This document shows positions 16,292 through 25,572 of a DNA stretch of 34,214 nucleotides, piece by piece. Source of the DNA: Pseudoxanthomonas suwonensis (GTDB lineage Bacteria > Pseudomonadota > Gammaproteobacteria > Xanthomonadales > Xanthomonadaceae); assembly GCA_030535605.1 (NCBI GenBank), contig JAUNRQ010000024.1, positions 1 through 34,214 of the forward strand, read 5' to 3'. The notes beneath the pieces were generated by a model. It worked only from the letters and a program-made list of their open reading frames with translations, made no database searches and had not been told where the DNA came from. Made by a program: the position numbers and the translations under genes. The first letter of the stretch is position 1; every line of letters begins with the position of its first letter.

Positions 16292-19165
16292 ATGACTACA
16301 CGCCGCTCGTTGCTCCGTCGCCACCCTCTGGCCACATCCCTTCTCATCGCTGTTTCCATGCAGGCTGGGGGCGCTCTTGCTCAACAGACCACCACCAATG
16401 ACGACGAGCAGCAGCCTGCACAGGGCAGCCAGCAAGAGGCCGACCTCGAGCGCGTCACCGTCGTGGGCTCCCGAATTCGCCGGAGTGAAGTCGAGGGCCC
16501 TGCTCCAGTAACCGTCATCACCCGTGCGGACATCGAACGCGAGGGCTTCCAGACCGTCGGCGACATGCTGCAGACGCTGACCCAGAACACCACGGCGTCG
16601 TTCACGGGCGACCTCGGCGTGACCGGCTTCACCCCCAACGCCCAGGTAGTCAACCTGCGAGCCTTGGGGCCTGGCTACACGCTGACGCTGGTGAACGGTC
16701 GCAGGCCGGCACAGTACCCGCAGCCTTACAATCGCGACAACAACGTGACCAACGTGCGCGCCATTCCCTCGGGCATGGTCGAACGCGTGGAAGTCCTGGC
16801 AGGCGGTGCATCTGCCATCTATGGCTCCGATGCAGTCGCCGGCGTGGTCAACATCGTGCTGAGGGAGAATTTTGACGGCACGATGATCCGTGGCAGCGCC
16901 GGTGTCACGGCTGCCGGGGGGGGCAACCGCGGCAAGCTGGAACTGGTCCAAGGCCGCTCCGGCGACCGCTGGAACTGGGTCGGCGGCATCCAGTTCGAAG
17001 CCCTTGAGCCAGTGTTCGGCACGCAGCGCGACTTCATGGCTGACACGCGTGACAACCCCTATGGACTGACTGTCAATCCGAGCCTGTCCCTGATTGCCAT
17101 CCGTCAATCCGCCTCGCCCGCCGGCCCGACCGGCCACAATGCGGTTTACGATGCGGCTGCTTGCGACGCCTTCGGATACACGACAGTCACGACGGCTGCT
17201 CGCGGACAGTACTGCGGCTCCTATTCACAGAACGCCTCCCGCTCCATCGTCAACGGGTTCCGCTCCATCTCCGGCGCGACCTATGGCACGTTCGACATCA
17301 ACGACAACCTGCAGGCTTTCGCCAGCCTGAGCGCCTACACCTCTCATTCCAAGGCCGGCAGCGGCACCGAGTTCTGGGGCACATCAGGCAGCCGGTTCAC
17401 GCCGAACGGCGTGTACTTCGACCCGAACCTCGGTCACTTGGTGCAGCTGCAGCGCGTTTTCAACTCGTTCGAGCTCGGCGGAAACGAGGCGGCGACATCG
17501 ATGTTTGACGAGACCACCTACGACATCACGGCAGGCATCAGCGGCAGCGTCGGGCGCTTCGACTGGGAAGGCTTTGTCCAACATTCCCAGTACGACTACA
17601 AGGTCGATCGTCCGCGCCTGCTGGCGCAGGCCGTGCACGAGTACTTCCTCGGACAAAGCCAAGGAGCCATCGCTGGCTACCCGATCCACGAGCTGAATCT
17701 GGAACGCTGGAACACGCCGATCACCCCGGACATCTATCGCTCGTTCTCCACCCGCGTCGTCAACGAGGGGGTCACCAAGTCCAGCACGGCCGCGTTCGTG
17801 ATCAACGGTGATCTGTTCGAGCTTCCGGCCGGGCCGCTCAGTTTCGCCGGTACCGTCGAGGCGATGCGTCAGTCGACAGACCTGGACAGCGACCCGCGCA
17901 CCAACCCTCTGCGTCCGCTCGACAACCAGACCGTCTACAACCTGGTCAGTTCCGGCCGCACGGTCGGCAGTCGCGATCGATACGCGGCCGGCATCGAGTT
18001 CCGGGTACCGATCCTCAACTCGCTCAGCGCGCAACTGGCTGCGCGATATGACAAGTACGACGACATCACGGCCGTCGATGACGCGATCACTTACAACCTG
18101 GGTTTGGAATGGCGCCCGTTCAGCACGTTGTTGCTGCGCTCCTCCTACGCCACGAGTTTCAAGGCGCCGGACATGCAGTTGGTCTATGCCGAAGGTGCGG
18201 CATCGTATTCAACCATCCTGGATGAATACTCCTGCCGCTCGGGCACCGGCCCGGGCGCGACCGCCGGCCCACGCAACCGCGCACAATGCAACGTGGCCGG
18301 CGACCAGACGATCTACTCCGCACAGAGCCGCATTGCCGGTAACCCCGGGCTGAAGGAAGAGGAGGGGGAATCGTTCACCGCCGGCTTCGTCTGGGACATC
18401 ACCCCGTCGATGTCGGCAACCGTGGACTATTACCGCATCAAGCTGGAAGACCGGGCGATCAGTCTTAGCGCAGACTACATTCTGCGCGCGGAAGCCGCGT
18501 GCCGCCTGGGTAGCTGGAGCTCCACCAACCCCCAGCCGTTGACACCCGAGTTCTGCGCCAACATCACCTCGTTCGTGACCCGTCTGGATGCTCCTGGAAC
18601 GGCTCTCGACGGCCGCGTCGACAGTCTCAACACCGCATACATCAACGCGGCGTTGACCGACACGTCTGGCATCGACGCGAATTGGCGCTATCGCTTGGAT
18701 ACTGACCGCGCGGGCAGGTTCGTTTTCGACATTGGTTACACGCTCCTGCTGACGGACAAGTACAAGCGTTTCGAAGTGGATCCGCTGATCGACTATCGTG
18801 ACGACACCGGAACCGCACAACGCAGCCGCGTGCGCGGCACCATCGGGTGGGAGGGAGATGTCTGGCGCGCTGCGGTATTCGGAACTCGCCTGGGCAGCAC
18901 CGGAAGCTATGCGGAAGCAGAAGGCTGCCATTCCGCGCCCAACCAGGACATCTGCTACGGACGCCGGATCAAGCCTTGGATGGTGTACAACTTGACGGTC
19001 GGCCGGAAGTTCGGTCCCAACCTGACCACCCAGTTCGACATCGTCAATGTGCTGGACAACAAATTCCGCTACGACACCAGTGCGCCGTGGCCCTATTACT
19101 ACGCATGGACCGGTGCGGACCCGCAGGGGCGCCGCTTCAACTTCTCGGTCAGTTACCGCTTCTGA
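16292..19165 (+). CDS. TonB-dependent outer-membrane receptor
   Basis: A 957-residue outer-membrane transporter. Signal peptide residues 1-31 end in GGALAQ, and a short Gln-rich linker follows. The TonB box is likely ERVTVVGSR (about residues 55-63). The plug domain runs from APVTVITRADIEREG, with LVNGRRPA and IYGSDAVAGVVNIVLRENF closing it. The rest is a 22-stranded beta barrel ending in NFSVSYRF, with the terminal Phe needed by the Bam machinery. It belongs to the large Xanthomonad-type receptor group often next to peptidases. The S9 peptidase gene follows after a strong terminator, hinting at peptide uptake; the ligand is unknown. A run of eight G (16916-16923) lies within the coding region. 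Confidence 0.93.
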   Translation: MTTRRSLLRRHPLATSLLIAVSMQAGGALAQQTTTNDDEQQPAQGSQQEADLERVTVVGSRIRRSEVEGPAPVTVITRADIEREGFQTVGDMLQTLTQNTTASFTGDLGVTGFTPNAQVVNLRALGPGYTLTLVNGRRPAQYPQPYNRDNNVTNVRAIPSGMVERVEVLAGGASAIYGSDAVAGVVNIVLRENFDGTMIRGSAGVTAAGGGNRGKLELVQGRSGDRWNWVGGIQFEALEPVFGTQRDFMADTRDNPYGLTVNPSLSLIAIRQSASPAGPTGHNAVYDAAACDAFGYTTVTTAARGQYCGSYSQNASRSIVNGFRSISGATYGTFDINDNLQAFASLSAYTSHSKAGSGTEFWGTSGSRFTPNGVYFDPNLGHLVQLQRVFNSFELGGNEAATSMFDETTYDITAGISGSVGRFDWEGFVQHSQYDYKVDRPRLLAQAVHEYFLGQSQGAIAGYPIHELNLERWNTPITPDIYRSFSTRVVNEGVTKSSTAAFVINGDLFELPAGPLSFAGTVEAMRQSTDLDSDPRTNPLRPLDNQTVYNLVSSGRTVGSRDRYAAGIEFRVPILNSLSAQLAARYDKYDDITAVDDAITYNLGLEWRPFSTLLLRSSYATSFKAPDMQLVYAEGAASYSTILDEYSCRSGTGPGATAGPRNRAQCNVAGDQTIYSAQSRIAGNPGLKEEEGESFTAGFVWDITPSMSATVDYYRIKLEDRAISLSADYILRAEAACRLGSWSSTNPQPLTPEFCANITSFVTRLDAPGTALDGRVDSLNTAYINAALTDTSGIDANWRYRLDTDRAGRFVFDIGYTLLLTDKYKRFEVDPLIDYRDDTGTAQRSRVRGTIGWEGDVWRAAVFGTRLGSTGSYAEAEGCHSAPNQDICYGRRIKPWMVYNLTVGRKFGPNLTTQFDIVNVLDNKFRYDTSAPWPYYYAWTGADPQGRRFNFSVSYRF

Positions 19166-19184
19166 CGACCGCGAAAACGGACGG

Positions 19185-19210
19185 AAAAGCCCGGCATTTG
19201 TCGGGCTTTT
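19185..19210 (+). terminator. intrinsic terminator after TonB receptor
   Basis: AAAAGCCCG and CGGGCTTTT form a nine-pair stem with an eight-base loop, ending in a T run. It can work for the receptor transcript, so the S9 peptidase gene either has its own promoter or depends on read-through. Confidence 0.85.
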
Positions 19211-19287
19211 CTCGTCAGGGATCGGCGTTGACAAACCGAGAACCCTGCACGGACACTCATTTCAATCAAGACCGGGGACGCAACACG

Positions 19288-21276
19288 ATGAACACCGCAT
19301 CCACCACAACGCGACTCAACGGCATCATGCTGGCACTGCTCGCGCTGGGATACAGCACGACTTCGACCGCGCAGGGCCAACGACTCACCATCGAGGACTT
19401 TGCAAGACATCCCACCTTCAGCGCGGCACGCATTTCACCGGACGGCAAGCATCTGGCGATCTCCGTGGACCGTGGTGAACAGAACGTACTGTCCGTCTTG
19501 CGCGTATCCGACCTTCAACTGGTGAAAGTCAACCAGTTGCCCGAGAAAAAAAGCGTGGGCGCCTTCTACTGGGTCGACGACAATCGACTGATGTTCGATG
19601 CCATCCAGAAAATAGGCACTTATGCGGCACCCTTCCGTCTCAACGAATGGTACGCGGTCAATGCCGACGGCAGCCAACCTCGCCCGATCATTTTCTCGGG
19701 GACGCGCGATGCCACGCAGCGCGGCCGGTCTGTTGGCAGTCAATCCTTTTCAATGGTCGACACTTTGCGTGGCCAGTCCGGTCGTGACGTGATCATGCAG
19801 GCACGTTCTCCACGGTCCTCGGAGGGAGCTGGAGCCGAACTGGTGCGTGTCGACACTCTGACCGGGCGTCGCACCAGCCTGGGGCGAGCGCCGAAGGCAG
19901 GCTGCAGCCTTGCCTTGGACGCGGGCAAAGAAACACGCTTCGCAGTATGCAGTTCCTCTCGCGACGAGCAGGGAGAGTTCGACGAGCGCACAGAACTGTA
20001 CCGCCGCGTCGGCCAGGAATGGGAACTGGTCAATGCGTCCGCCACCGGCGGCAAGCATCTATGGGTCGTTCGTGCCACGGATGACGGAACGGTATATGCC
20101 CTGGAAAGCGATGGTACGCGGCCCGGAGCCATCGGCACCCTCGACACCGACACGGGGGCGTTCAACCGGCTTTTCCAGGACCCCGTCGCGGACATTTCCG
20201 AGTACATCTGGTCCGCGGACCAGAAAACCCTGCTCGGCGTCATGACCTCCGCAGGTGCGCCCAGCGTCCACATGTTGAACTCCGATCATCCAGACGCCCG
20301 TATCTACGAAGGGCTTTCACGGGCCTTTCCCGGACAGGTGGTGCGTTTCTCCAGCGCGACCCAAGACGGCGGACAGATCATCGTCAGCGTGAGCAGCGAC
20401 CGGAATCCCGGCGAGCTGTACCTGTATGACAGAGACAGCGGGCAAGCCCGATTCCTTCTGAGCAGTCGGCAATGGCTGGACCCGGCAACCATGGCCGCGG
20501 TCAAGCCCTTCAGCTTTCAGGCACGGGACGGAAGGACGATCCATGCTTATCTGACGATACCCCATGGTTCCGACGGCAGGAACCTTCCGTTGATCGTCAA
20601 TCCCCACGGTGGCCCGATCGGACCGCGCGACGAGTGGGAGTTCAACTGGGAAGCACAACTTCTCGCCAATCGCGGCTATGCCGTGTTGCAAGTCAACTAC
20701 CGGGGCTCGGGCGGCTACGGCAAGGAATTCCAGGACGCCGGACACCAGCAGTGGGGAGAGGGGATCCAGAACGACATCATCGACGCGACCAACTGGACAA
20801 TTCAGCAAGGCCATGCCGACAAGGAACGCATCTGCATCTACGGCGGCAGTTTCGGCGGCTATTCCTCCCTGATGGCACCCGTCCGTGCACCGGGCCTGTT
20901 CAAGTGCGCCTTCGGTTACGTGGGGGTCTACGACGTCGAGATGATGTTCCAGAGGGGCGACATCCCGCAGAGCGCATCCGGCCTGCGGTACCTGCGTCAC
21001 ACGCATGGTACGTCAACGCAGACCTGGACCCGGAATTCGCCTGCACAGCGGGCCGACGAAGTGAAGATTCCCGTTTTTCTCGCCGCTGGCGCTCGGGACG
21101 TCCGGACGCCACCTGAACAGACCGAACTGATGGTTCGCGCATTGACTGCCGCCGGAAACCGTCCGGAGGGGGTGCTGATCACCAGCGGCGAGGGGCATGG
21201 CTTCTACGACGTGAAGAATCGTATCGAGCTATATACTGCGATGTTCGAGTTCTTCGATCGACATATCGGCAAATGA
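19288..21276 (+). CDS. secreted S9 prolyl-oligopeptidase-family peptidase
   Basis: A 662-residue exported serine peptidase. A signal peptide covers residues 1-29 (LALLALGYSTTSTAQ). A WD40/beta-propeller-like region takes up residues 35-400 (ARISPDGKHLAISVD, IWSADQK). The C-terminal alpha/beta hydrolase domain has NPHGGPIGPRD (oxyanion region), the nucleophile elbow GGSFGGYS with Ser521, Asp604 in GARDVRTP and His637 in GEGHGF. The order matches acylaminoacyl-peptidase/DPP-type S9 enzymes. It probably acts in the periplasm on peptides brought in by the adjacent TonB receptor. GGGGAC lies before the ATG. Its stop overlaps the Sel1-like gene by four bases (ATGA), tying the two proteins together. 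Relation to lasso-peptide isopeptidases is possible but no lasso genes are present. Confidence 0.92.
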   Translation: MNTASTTTRLNGIMLALLALGYSTTSTAQGQRLTIEDFARHPTFSAARISPDGKHLAISVDRGEQNVLSVLRVSDLQLVKVNQLPEKKSVGAFYWVDDNRLMFDAIQKIGTYAAPFRLNEWYAVNADGSQPRPIIFSGTRDATQRGRSVGSQSFSMVDTLRGQSGRDVIMQARSPRSSEGAGAELVRVDTLTGRRTSLGRAPKAGCSLALDAGKETRFAVCSSSRDEQGEFDERTELYRRVGQEWELVNASATGGKHLWVVRATDDGTVYALESDGTRPGAIGTLDTDTGAFNRLFQDPVADISEYIWSADQKTLLGVMTSAGAPSVHMLNSDHPDARIYEGLSRAFPGQVVRFSSATQDGGQIIVSVSSDRNPGELYLYDRDSGQARFLLSSRQWLDPATMAAVKPFSFQARDGRTIHAYLTIPHGSDGRNLPLIVNPHGGPIGPRDEWEFNWEAQLLANRGYAVLQVNYRGSGGYGKEFQDAGHQQWGEGIQNDIIDATNWTIQQGHADKERICIYGGSFGGYSSLMAPVRAPGLFKCAFGYVGVYDVEMMFQRGDIPQSASGLRYLRHTHGTSTQTWTRNSPAQRADEVKIPVFLAAGARDVRTPPEQTELMVRALTAAGNRPEGVLITSGEGHGFYDVKNRIELYTAMFEFFDRHIGK

Positions 21277-22100
21277 CCCGGAATCCACATCGGGCACGGC
21301 TGGCACGCACCTTCGGCCGTGCCAGCCGCAGCCTCCTGCTGATTCTCTGCTGGAGTCTCGCCAACCCGGCAACTGCACAACGCCACGCGGCGAGCCTCCC
21401 GCCGGCCGATCCGACCGAGGACCCTGCCCGCCTGTCTGCAGGATTCCTTTCGTCCCACCCCGATCTGCGTTTCCGGCTGCTGGGAATTCAAAAATGGCAG
21501 CAAGGCGAAAAGCGGGAAGCCTTGGACTACTTCATGCGAGCCGCCTATTACGCCGACAAGCCATCGCAAGCGATGGTTGCCGAAATGTACTGGGAAGGTG
21601 ACGGTGTGCCGCGCGACCGTTCGCTCGCCTATGTGTGGATGGATCTGGCTGCGGAACGCGGGTACCGGGGATTCGTTGGCTTGCGCGAACAGTACTGGTC
21701 GCGAATGGACATACGGGATCGCAACGCGGCGTTGGCCCATGGCGAGACGGTTTTCGGACGTTATGCGGATGATGTTGCACAACCCCGGATCGACCGGGCG
21801 TTGCGCCGTGGGCTGCGCAACCAGACGGGCAGCCGGACCGGGTTCACGGGCGCACTGAAGATCGTCGTGCCTGGGCCGGGGGGATTCCCGGAAGAGATCG
21901 ATGCGAGCAAATACTACGACTCGCAGTTCTGGAATCCGGCACAGTACCGGGCCTGGCATGATGCGGTCTGGAAGGATCCGCCCGTAGGCAAGGTGGTCAT
22001 TGGGGATTTCGAAAACGTGATTCAAGCGACCACCCCGTCCACGCCGGTCCCGACAGCTGAACCGGAATCCGAACACGAGCCGGATGTCCCTCCTCGGTGA
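21273..22100 (+). CDS. secreted Sel1-like repeat protein, paralogue A
   Basis: A 275-residue exported protein. After a hydrophobic signal (SLLLILCWSLANPATAQ) comes a Sel1/TPR-like helical part: ALDYFMRAAYYADKPSQAMVAEMYWEGDGVPRD and SLAYVWMDLAAERGY. A C-terminal module follows with conserved GSRTGFTG, IVVPGPGG, YYDSQFW and YRAWHD. The tail is Pro- and Glu-rich. The whole protein is clearly homologous to the gene at 28083-28844, including the C-terminal module, so that module belongs to the family. Sel1 repeats usually mediate protein contacts. Translation is coupled to the S9 peptidase, suggesting a periplasmic partner or scaffold. The function is unknown. Confidence 0.85.
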   Translation: MTRNPHRARLARTFGRASRSLLLILCWSLANPATAQRHAASLPPADPTEDPARLSAGFLSSHPDLRFRLLGIQKWQQGEKREALDYFMRAAYYADKPSQAMVAEMYWEGDGVPRDRSLAYVWMDLAAERGYRGFVGLREQYWSRMDIRDRNAALAHGETVFGRYADDVAQPRIDRALRRGLRNQTGSRTGFTGALKIVVPGPGGFPEEIDASKYYDSQFWNPAQYRAWHDAVWKDPPVGKVVIGDFENVIQATTPSTPVPTAEPESEHEPDVPPR

Positions 22101-22162
22101 CAGTCATCCATGGCATTCTGTGAGAGACACTCGTTCTTTCCGCACCGTTCCGGAGGCCTCTC

Positions 22163-22594
22163 ATGCGCAAGATCCTGACCGTTCTCGCCATCGCCACCCT
22201 CGCCCTGCCGCTGGGCGCGCAGGCGCAGTCCAGTTCCCCGTTCGGCCGCTGGAAAACGCTGGACGACGAAACCGGCAAGCCGATGACCATCGTCGAGGTG
22301 TACCGCGGCCAAGGCGATACCCTGGCGGCGCGCATCGTCGAGAACATCGCCGCGCCGCCGACCTGCACCCGCTGCAGCGGTGCCGACAAGAACCGCTCGA
22401 TCATCGGCATGAACGTGCTGTGGGGCCTGCGCGAGAACAACGGCACCTGGGGTGACGGCAATGGCCTGAAGCCCTCCAGCGGCGACACCTTCCGCGCTCG
22501 CAGCCTCGAACTGATCGACGGCGGCCGCAAGCTGAAGGTCACCGGCTGCAAGGCACGCATCCTGTGCCGCAGTGCGGAGTGGGTGCGGGAATGA
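22163..22594 (+). CDS. secreted DUF2147 protein
   Basis: A 143-residue exported protein. Signal peptide residues 1-22 end in GAQAQ. The mature part is one DUF2147 domain: FGRWKTLDDETGKPMTIVEVY at the start, a CTRCSG pair of cysteines, DKNRSIIGMNVLWGL in the middle, and an end with two more Cys. The four cysteines may form disulfides. The fold is a lipocalin-like beta barrel. The biological role is unknown, though family members are widespread in periplasms. GGAGG lies seven bases before the ATG. It is 62 bases after the Sel1-like gene on the same strand, possibly the last gene of that unit. Confidence 0.9.
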   Translation: MRKILTVLAIATLALPLGAQAQSSSPFGRWKTLDDETGKPMTIVEVYRGQGDTLAARIVENIAAPPTCTRCSGADKNRSIIGMNVLWGLRENNGTWGDGNGLKPSSGDTFRARSLELIDGGRKLKVTGCKARILCRSAEWVRE

Positions 22595-22857
22595 TCCACG
22601 CAGGCGCGGCCGGTGATCCCGCCGCGCTGATCCTTCCGCAGGGCGGAGCCGGCTCGGCTTCGCCCTTCCGACGCCCGGCGGAGTTCGCCACGCAAGCGAT
22701 TCCCTGAAACGCGGAGCTGGCTGCGCGGCTTCTCTCACCATGCCCTGCGGACCGTGACGAGCCGCAAGCGCCACTCCACGGATGGCGACGTGCAGCGAAC
22801 GGTGAATCGCGCAGGCATCTGCGTCACACTGTCCCGCCGTCCGTTCCTGCCGTTGCG

Positions 22858-25428
22858 ATGCCAGCCGACCTCGACCAGCACACGCCCCTGATGCGCCAAT
22901 TCCTGGGCATCAAGGCCGACCATGCCGACGTGCTGCTGTTCTTCCGGATGGGGGATTTCTACGAGCTGTTCTACGACGACGCGCGCAAGGCCGCGCGATT
23001 GCTCGACATCACCCTGACCCAGCGCGGGCAATCGGCCGGCCAGCCGATTCCGATGGCCGGCGTGCCGTACCACGCCTACGAGGGCTATCTGGCACGCCTG
23101 GTGGCGTTGGGCGAATCGGTCGCGATCTGCGAGCAGGTCGGCGACCCCGCCGCCAGCAAGGGGCTGGTGGAACGCAAGGTCATGCGCATCGTCACCCCCG
23201 GCACCCTGACCGACGAGGCCTTGCTGCCGGACCGGCGCGACACGCTGCTGCTGGCGCTTGCGCGCGGCAAGAGCGGTTACGGCCTGGCCTGGGCGGACCT
23301 GTCGGCCGGGCGCTTCCTGGTCAACGAGGTCGACGGCGAAGACGCGCTGGAGGCCGAGCTGGCGCGGCTGGAGCCGGCCGAGGTACTCATCGCCGACGAG
23401 GGTGACTGGCCGCAAGCCATCCAGCAGCGCGGCGGCCTGCGCCGACGCGCGCCCTGGCTGTTCGACACCGATGCCAGCGGCCGCAAGCTGCAGCAGTTCT
23501 TCGGCCTGCACGACCTGTCCGGTTTCGGCATCGACGGCATGCCCCTGGCGATCGCCGCCGCCGGCGCACTGCTGGGCTACGTCGAGGAAACGCAGAAGCA
23601 GCGCCTGCCGCATCTGGACGGGATTGCGGTGGAATCCGGCGACAGCGCCATCGCCATGAACGCCGCGACCCGTCGCCACCTGGAACTGGACACGCGCGTG
23701 GATGGCGAGACCCGGCACACCCTGCTGGGCGTGCTCGACAGCAGCATCACGCCGATGGGCGGACGCCTGCTGCGCCGCTGGCTGCACAGGCCCTTGCGCG
23801 ATCGCCAGGCGCTGCGCGCGCGTCTGCAAGCGGTGCAGACGCTGATCGATGCACGCGCCGACACCGATCTGCGCGAGCATCTGCGCGGCGTCGGCGACGT
23901 CGAGCGCATCCTTGCCCGTGTCGCCCTGCGCAGCGCGCGCCCGCGCGACCTGTCCACCTTGCGCGATGCGCTGCAGCTGTTGCCCGAGCTGGCCGCGGTG
24001 CTGGCGCCACTGGACGCGCCGCGACTGCAGGCGCTGGTGGCCGAACTCGGCTCGCATGGCGAAAACGCCGAACTGCTGCGTGCGGCAATCGTCGAGCAAC
24101 CACCGGTGCTGGCGCGCGATGGCGGCGTGATTGCCGATGGCCACGACGCGGAACTGGATGAACTGCGACGCCTGTCGACCAGCGCCGATCAGTTCCTCGT
24201 CGACCTGGAAACGCGCGAGCGCGCCTCCAGCGGCATCGCCACGCTCAAGGTCGGCTACAACCGGGTCCATGGGTACTACATCGAGATCGGCAAGGCGCAC
24301 GCCAGCAAGGTCCCGACCCACTACACCCGGCGCCAGACCCTGACCAACGCCGAGCGTTACATCACCGAGGAGCTGAAGGGCTTCGAGGACAAGGTGCTCT
24401 CGGCCCGGGAACGCTCGCTGGCTCGCGAGCAGTTGCTCTACGAGGGCCTGCTGGATGCGCTGGGCGAGCATCTGGAGGCCCTCAAGCGCTGCGCCGGCGC
24501 ACTCAGCGAACTGGACGTGCTGGGCTGCTTCGCCGAACGCGCGCAGGCACTGGATTGGTCGCGGCCGCAGCTGGTCGACGATCCGGGCATCCGCATCGAC
24601 GGCGGCCGCCATCCGGTGGTGGAGGCCGTGCGCGACGAACCGTTCACCGCCAACGACCTGCATCTGGGCGAAGACCGTCGCATGCTGGTCATCACCGGCC
24701 CGAACATGGGCGGCAAGAGCACCTACATGCGCCAGGCGGCGCTGATCGTGCTGCTTGCCCACATCGGCAGCTACGTGCCGGCCGACAGCGCAAGCATCGG
24801 TCCCATCGACCGCATCCTCACCCGCATCGGCGCCGGGGATGACCTGGCCCGCGGCCAGTCCACCTTCATGGTGGAGATGGCCGAAACCGCGTACATCCTT
24901 CGCCACGCCACGCCGCAGTCACTGGTGTTGATGGACGAAATCGGCCGCGGTACCAGCACCTACGACGGTCTGGCACTGGCCGAAGCCGTCGCCCGCCACC
25001 TGGCGGCCGTCAACCGCAGCCAGACGCTGTTCGCGACCCACTATTTCGAGCTGACCGCGCTTGCGCAGCCGGGCAGCGGCATCGCCAACGTGCACCTGGA
25101 TGCCGTGGAGCACGGCGAGGCGCTGGTGTTCATGCACGCGGTCAAGGACGGCCCGGCCAACCGCAGCTTCGGCCTGCAGGTGGCGGCGCTGGCGGGCGTC
25201 CCGCGTCCGGTCATCGCCGAGGCCCGCGGCCGGCTCGCGGAACTGGAACACCATCGGGATGTCCCGGCGCCCGCACCGATGACCGCGAGCAACCTGGAGA
25301 CGCCCCAGCAGATCGGCCTGTTCACCCCGGCATCGGCGGCACTGGACGCACTGGCGGCACTGGATCCGGACGAGCTGACGCCGAAGCAGGCACTGGAGGC
25401 GCTGTACCGGCTGAAGGCACTGGGCTGA
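22858..25428 (+). CDS. mutS: DNA mismatch repair protein
   Basis: An 856-residue mismatch sensor that recruits MutL. The mismatch-binding Phe-x-Glu motif (Phe34, Glu36 in DFYELFYDD) is intact. Connector, lever and clamp domains follow, with [14 protein letters not shown] in the clamp/lever part. The C-terminal ATPase carries Walker [10 protein letters not shown] (614-622), TFMVEMAET, Walker [16 protein letters not shown] and FATHYFELT. The length is that of full MutS1. It is intact, so the strain is not a mutator because of this gene; that is relevant to the mononucleotide tracts elsewhere, which MMR would help to stabilise. The 263 bases upstream hold no gene that I can support. Confidence 0.98.
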   Translation: MPADLDQHTPLMRQFLGIKADHADVLLFFRMGDFYELFYDDARKAARLLDITLTQRGQSAGQPIPMAGVPYHAYEGYLARLVALGESVAICEQVGDPAASKGLVERKVMRIVTPGTLTDEALLPDRRDTLLLALARGKSGYGLAWADLSAGRFLVNEVDGEDALEAELARLEPAEVLIADEGDWPQAIQQRGGLRRRAPWLFDTDASGRKLQQFFGLHDLSGFGIDGMPLAIAAAGALLGYVEETQKQRLPHLDGIAVESGDSAIAMNAATRRHLELDTRVDGETRHTLLGVLDSSITPMGGRLLRRWLHRPLRDRQALRARLQAVQTLIDARADTDLREHLRGVGDVERILARVALRSARPRDLSTLRDALQLLPELAAVLAPLDAPRLQALVAELGSHGENAELLRAAIVEQPPVLARDGGVIADGHDAELDELRRLSTSADQFLVDLETRERASSGIATLKVGYNRVHGYYIEIGKAHASKVPTHYTRRQTLTNAERYITEELKGFEDKVLSARERSLAREQLLYEGLLDALGEHLEALKRCAGALSELDVLGCFAERAQALDWSRPQLVDDPGIRIDGGRHPVVEAVRDEPFTANDLHLGEDRRMLVITGPNMGGKSTYMRQAALIVLLAHIGSYVPADSASIGPIDRILTRIGAGDDLARGQSTFMVEMAETAYILRHATPQSLVLMDEIGRGTSTYDGLALAEAVARHLAAVNRSQTLFATHYFELTALAQPGSGIANVHLDAVEHGEALVFMHAVKDGPANRSFGLQVAALAGVPRPVIAEARGRLAELEHHRDVPAPAPMTASNLETPQQIGLFTPASAALDALAALDPDELTPKQALEALYRLKALG

Positions 25429-25572
25429 CCCGTTGCTGCCCGGACAGGACCACGACCATACGGGCTCTGCTCCTGGATGCCACCCTTCGTCCGGCACTTG
25501 CAGGCAGCCGGCCGCGGCCCTAGCCTCGAAGGTTCGCGCCCGTCCCCGGGCTTCCCTGAACGAGGCCACGCC

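Noticed and set aside
19288..22594. Lasso-peptide biosynthetic cluster
   Set aside because: The S9 peptidase next to a TonB receptor recalls lasso isopeptidase loci, but no precursor, asparagine-synthetase-like cyclase or transglutaminase-like protease gene is present.
22735..24906. 723-codon open frame on the minus strand opposite mutS
   Set aside because: High-GC third positions of mutS leave the opposite strand free of stops. The translation is His/Gln/Ala-rich low-complexity with no domain.
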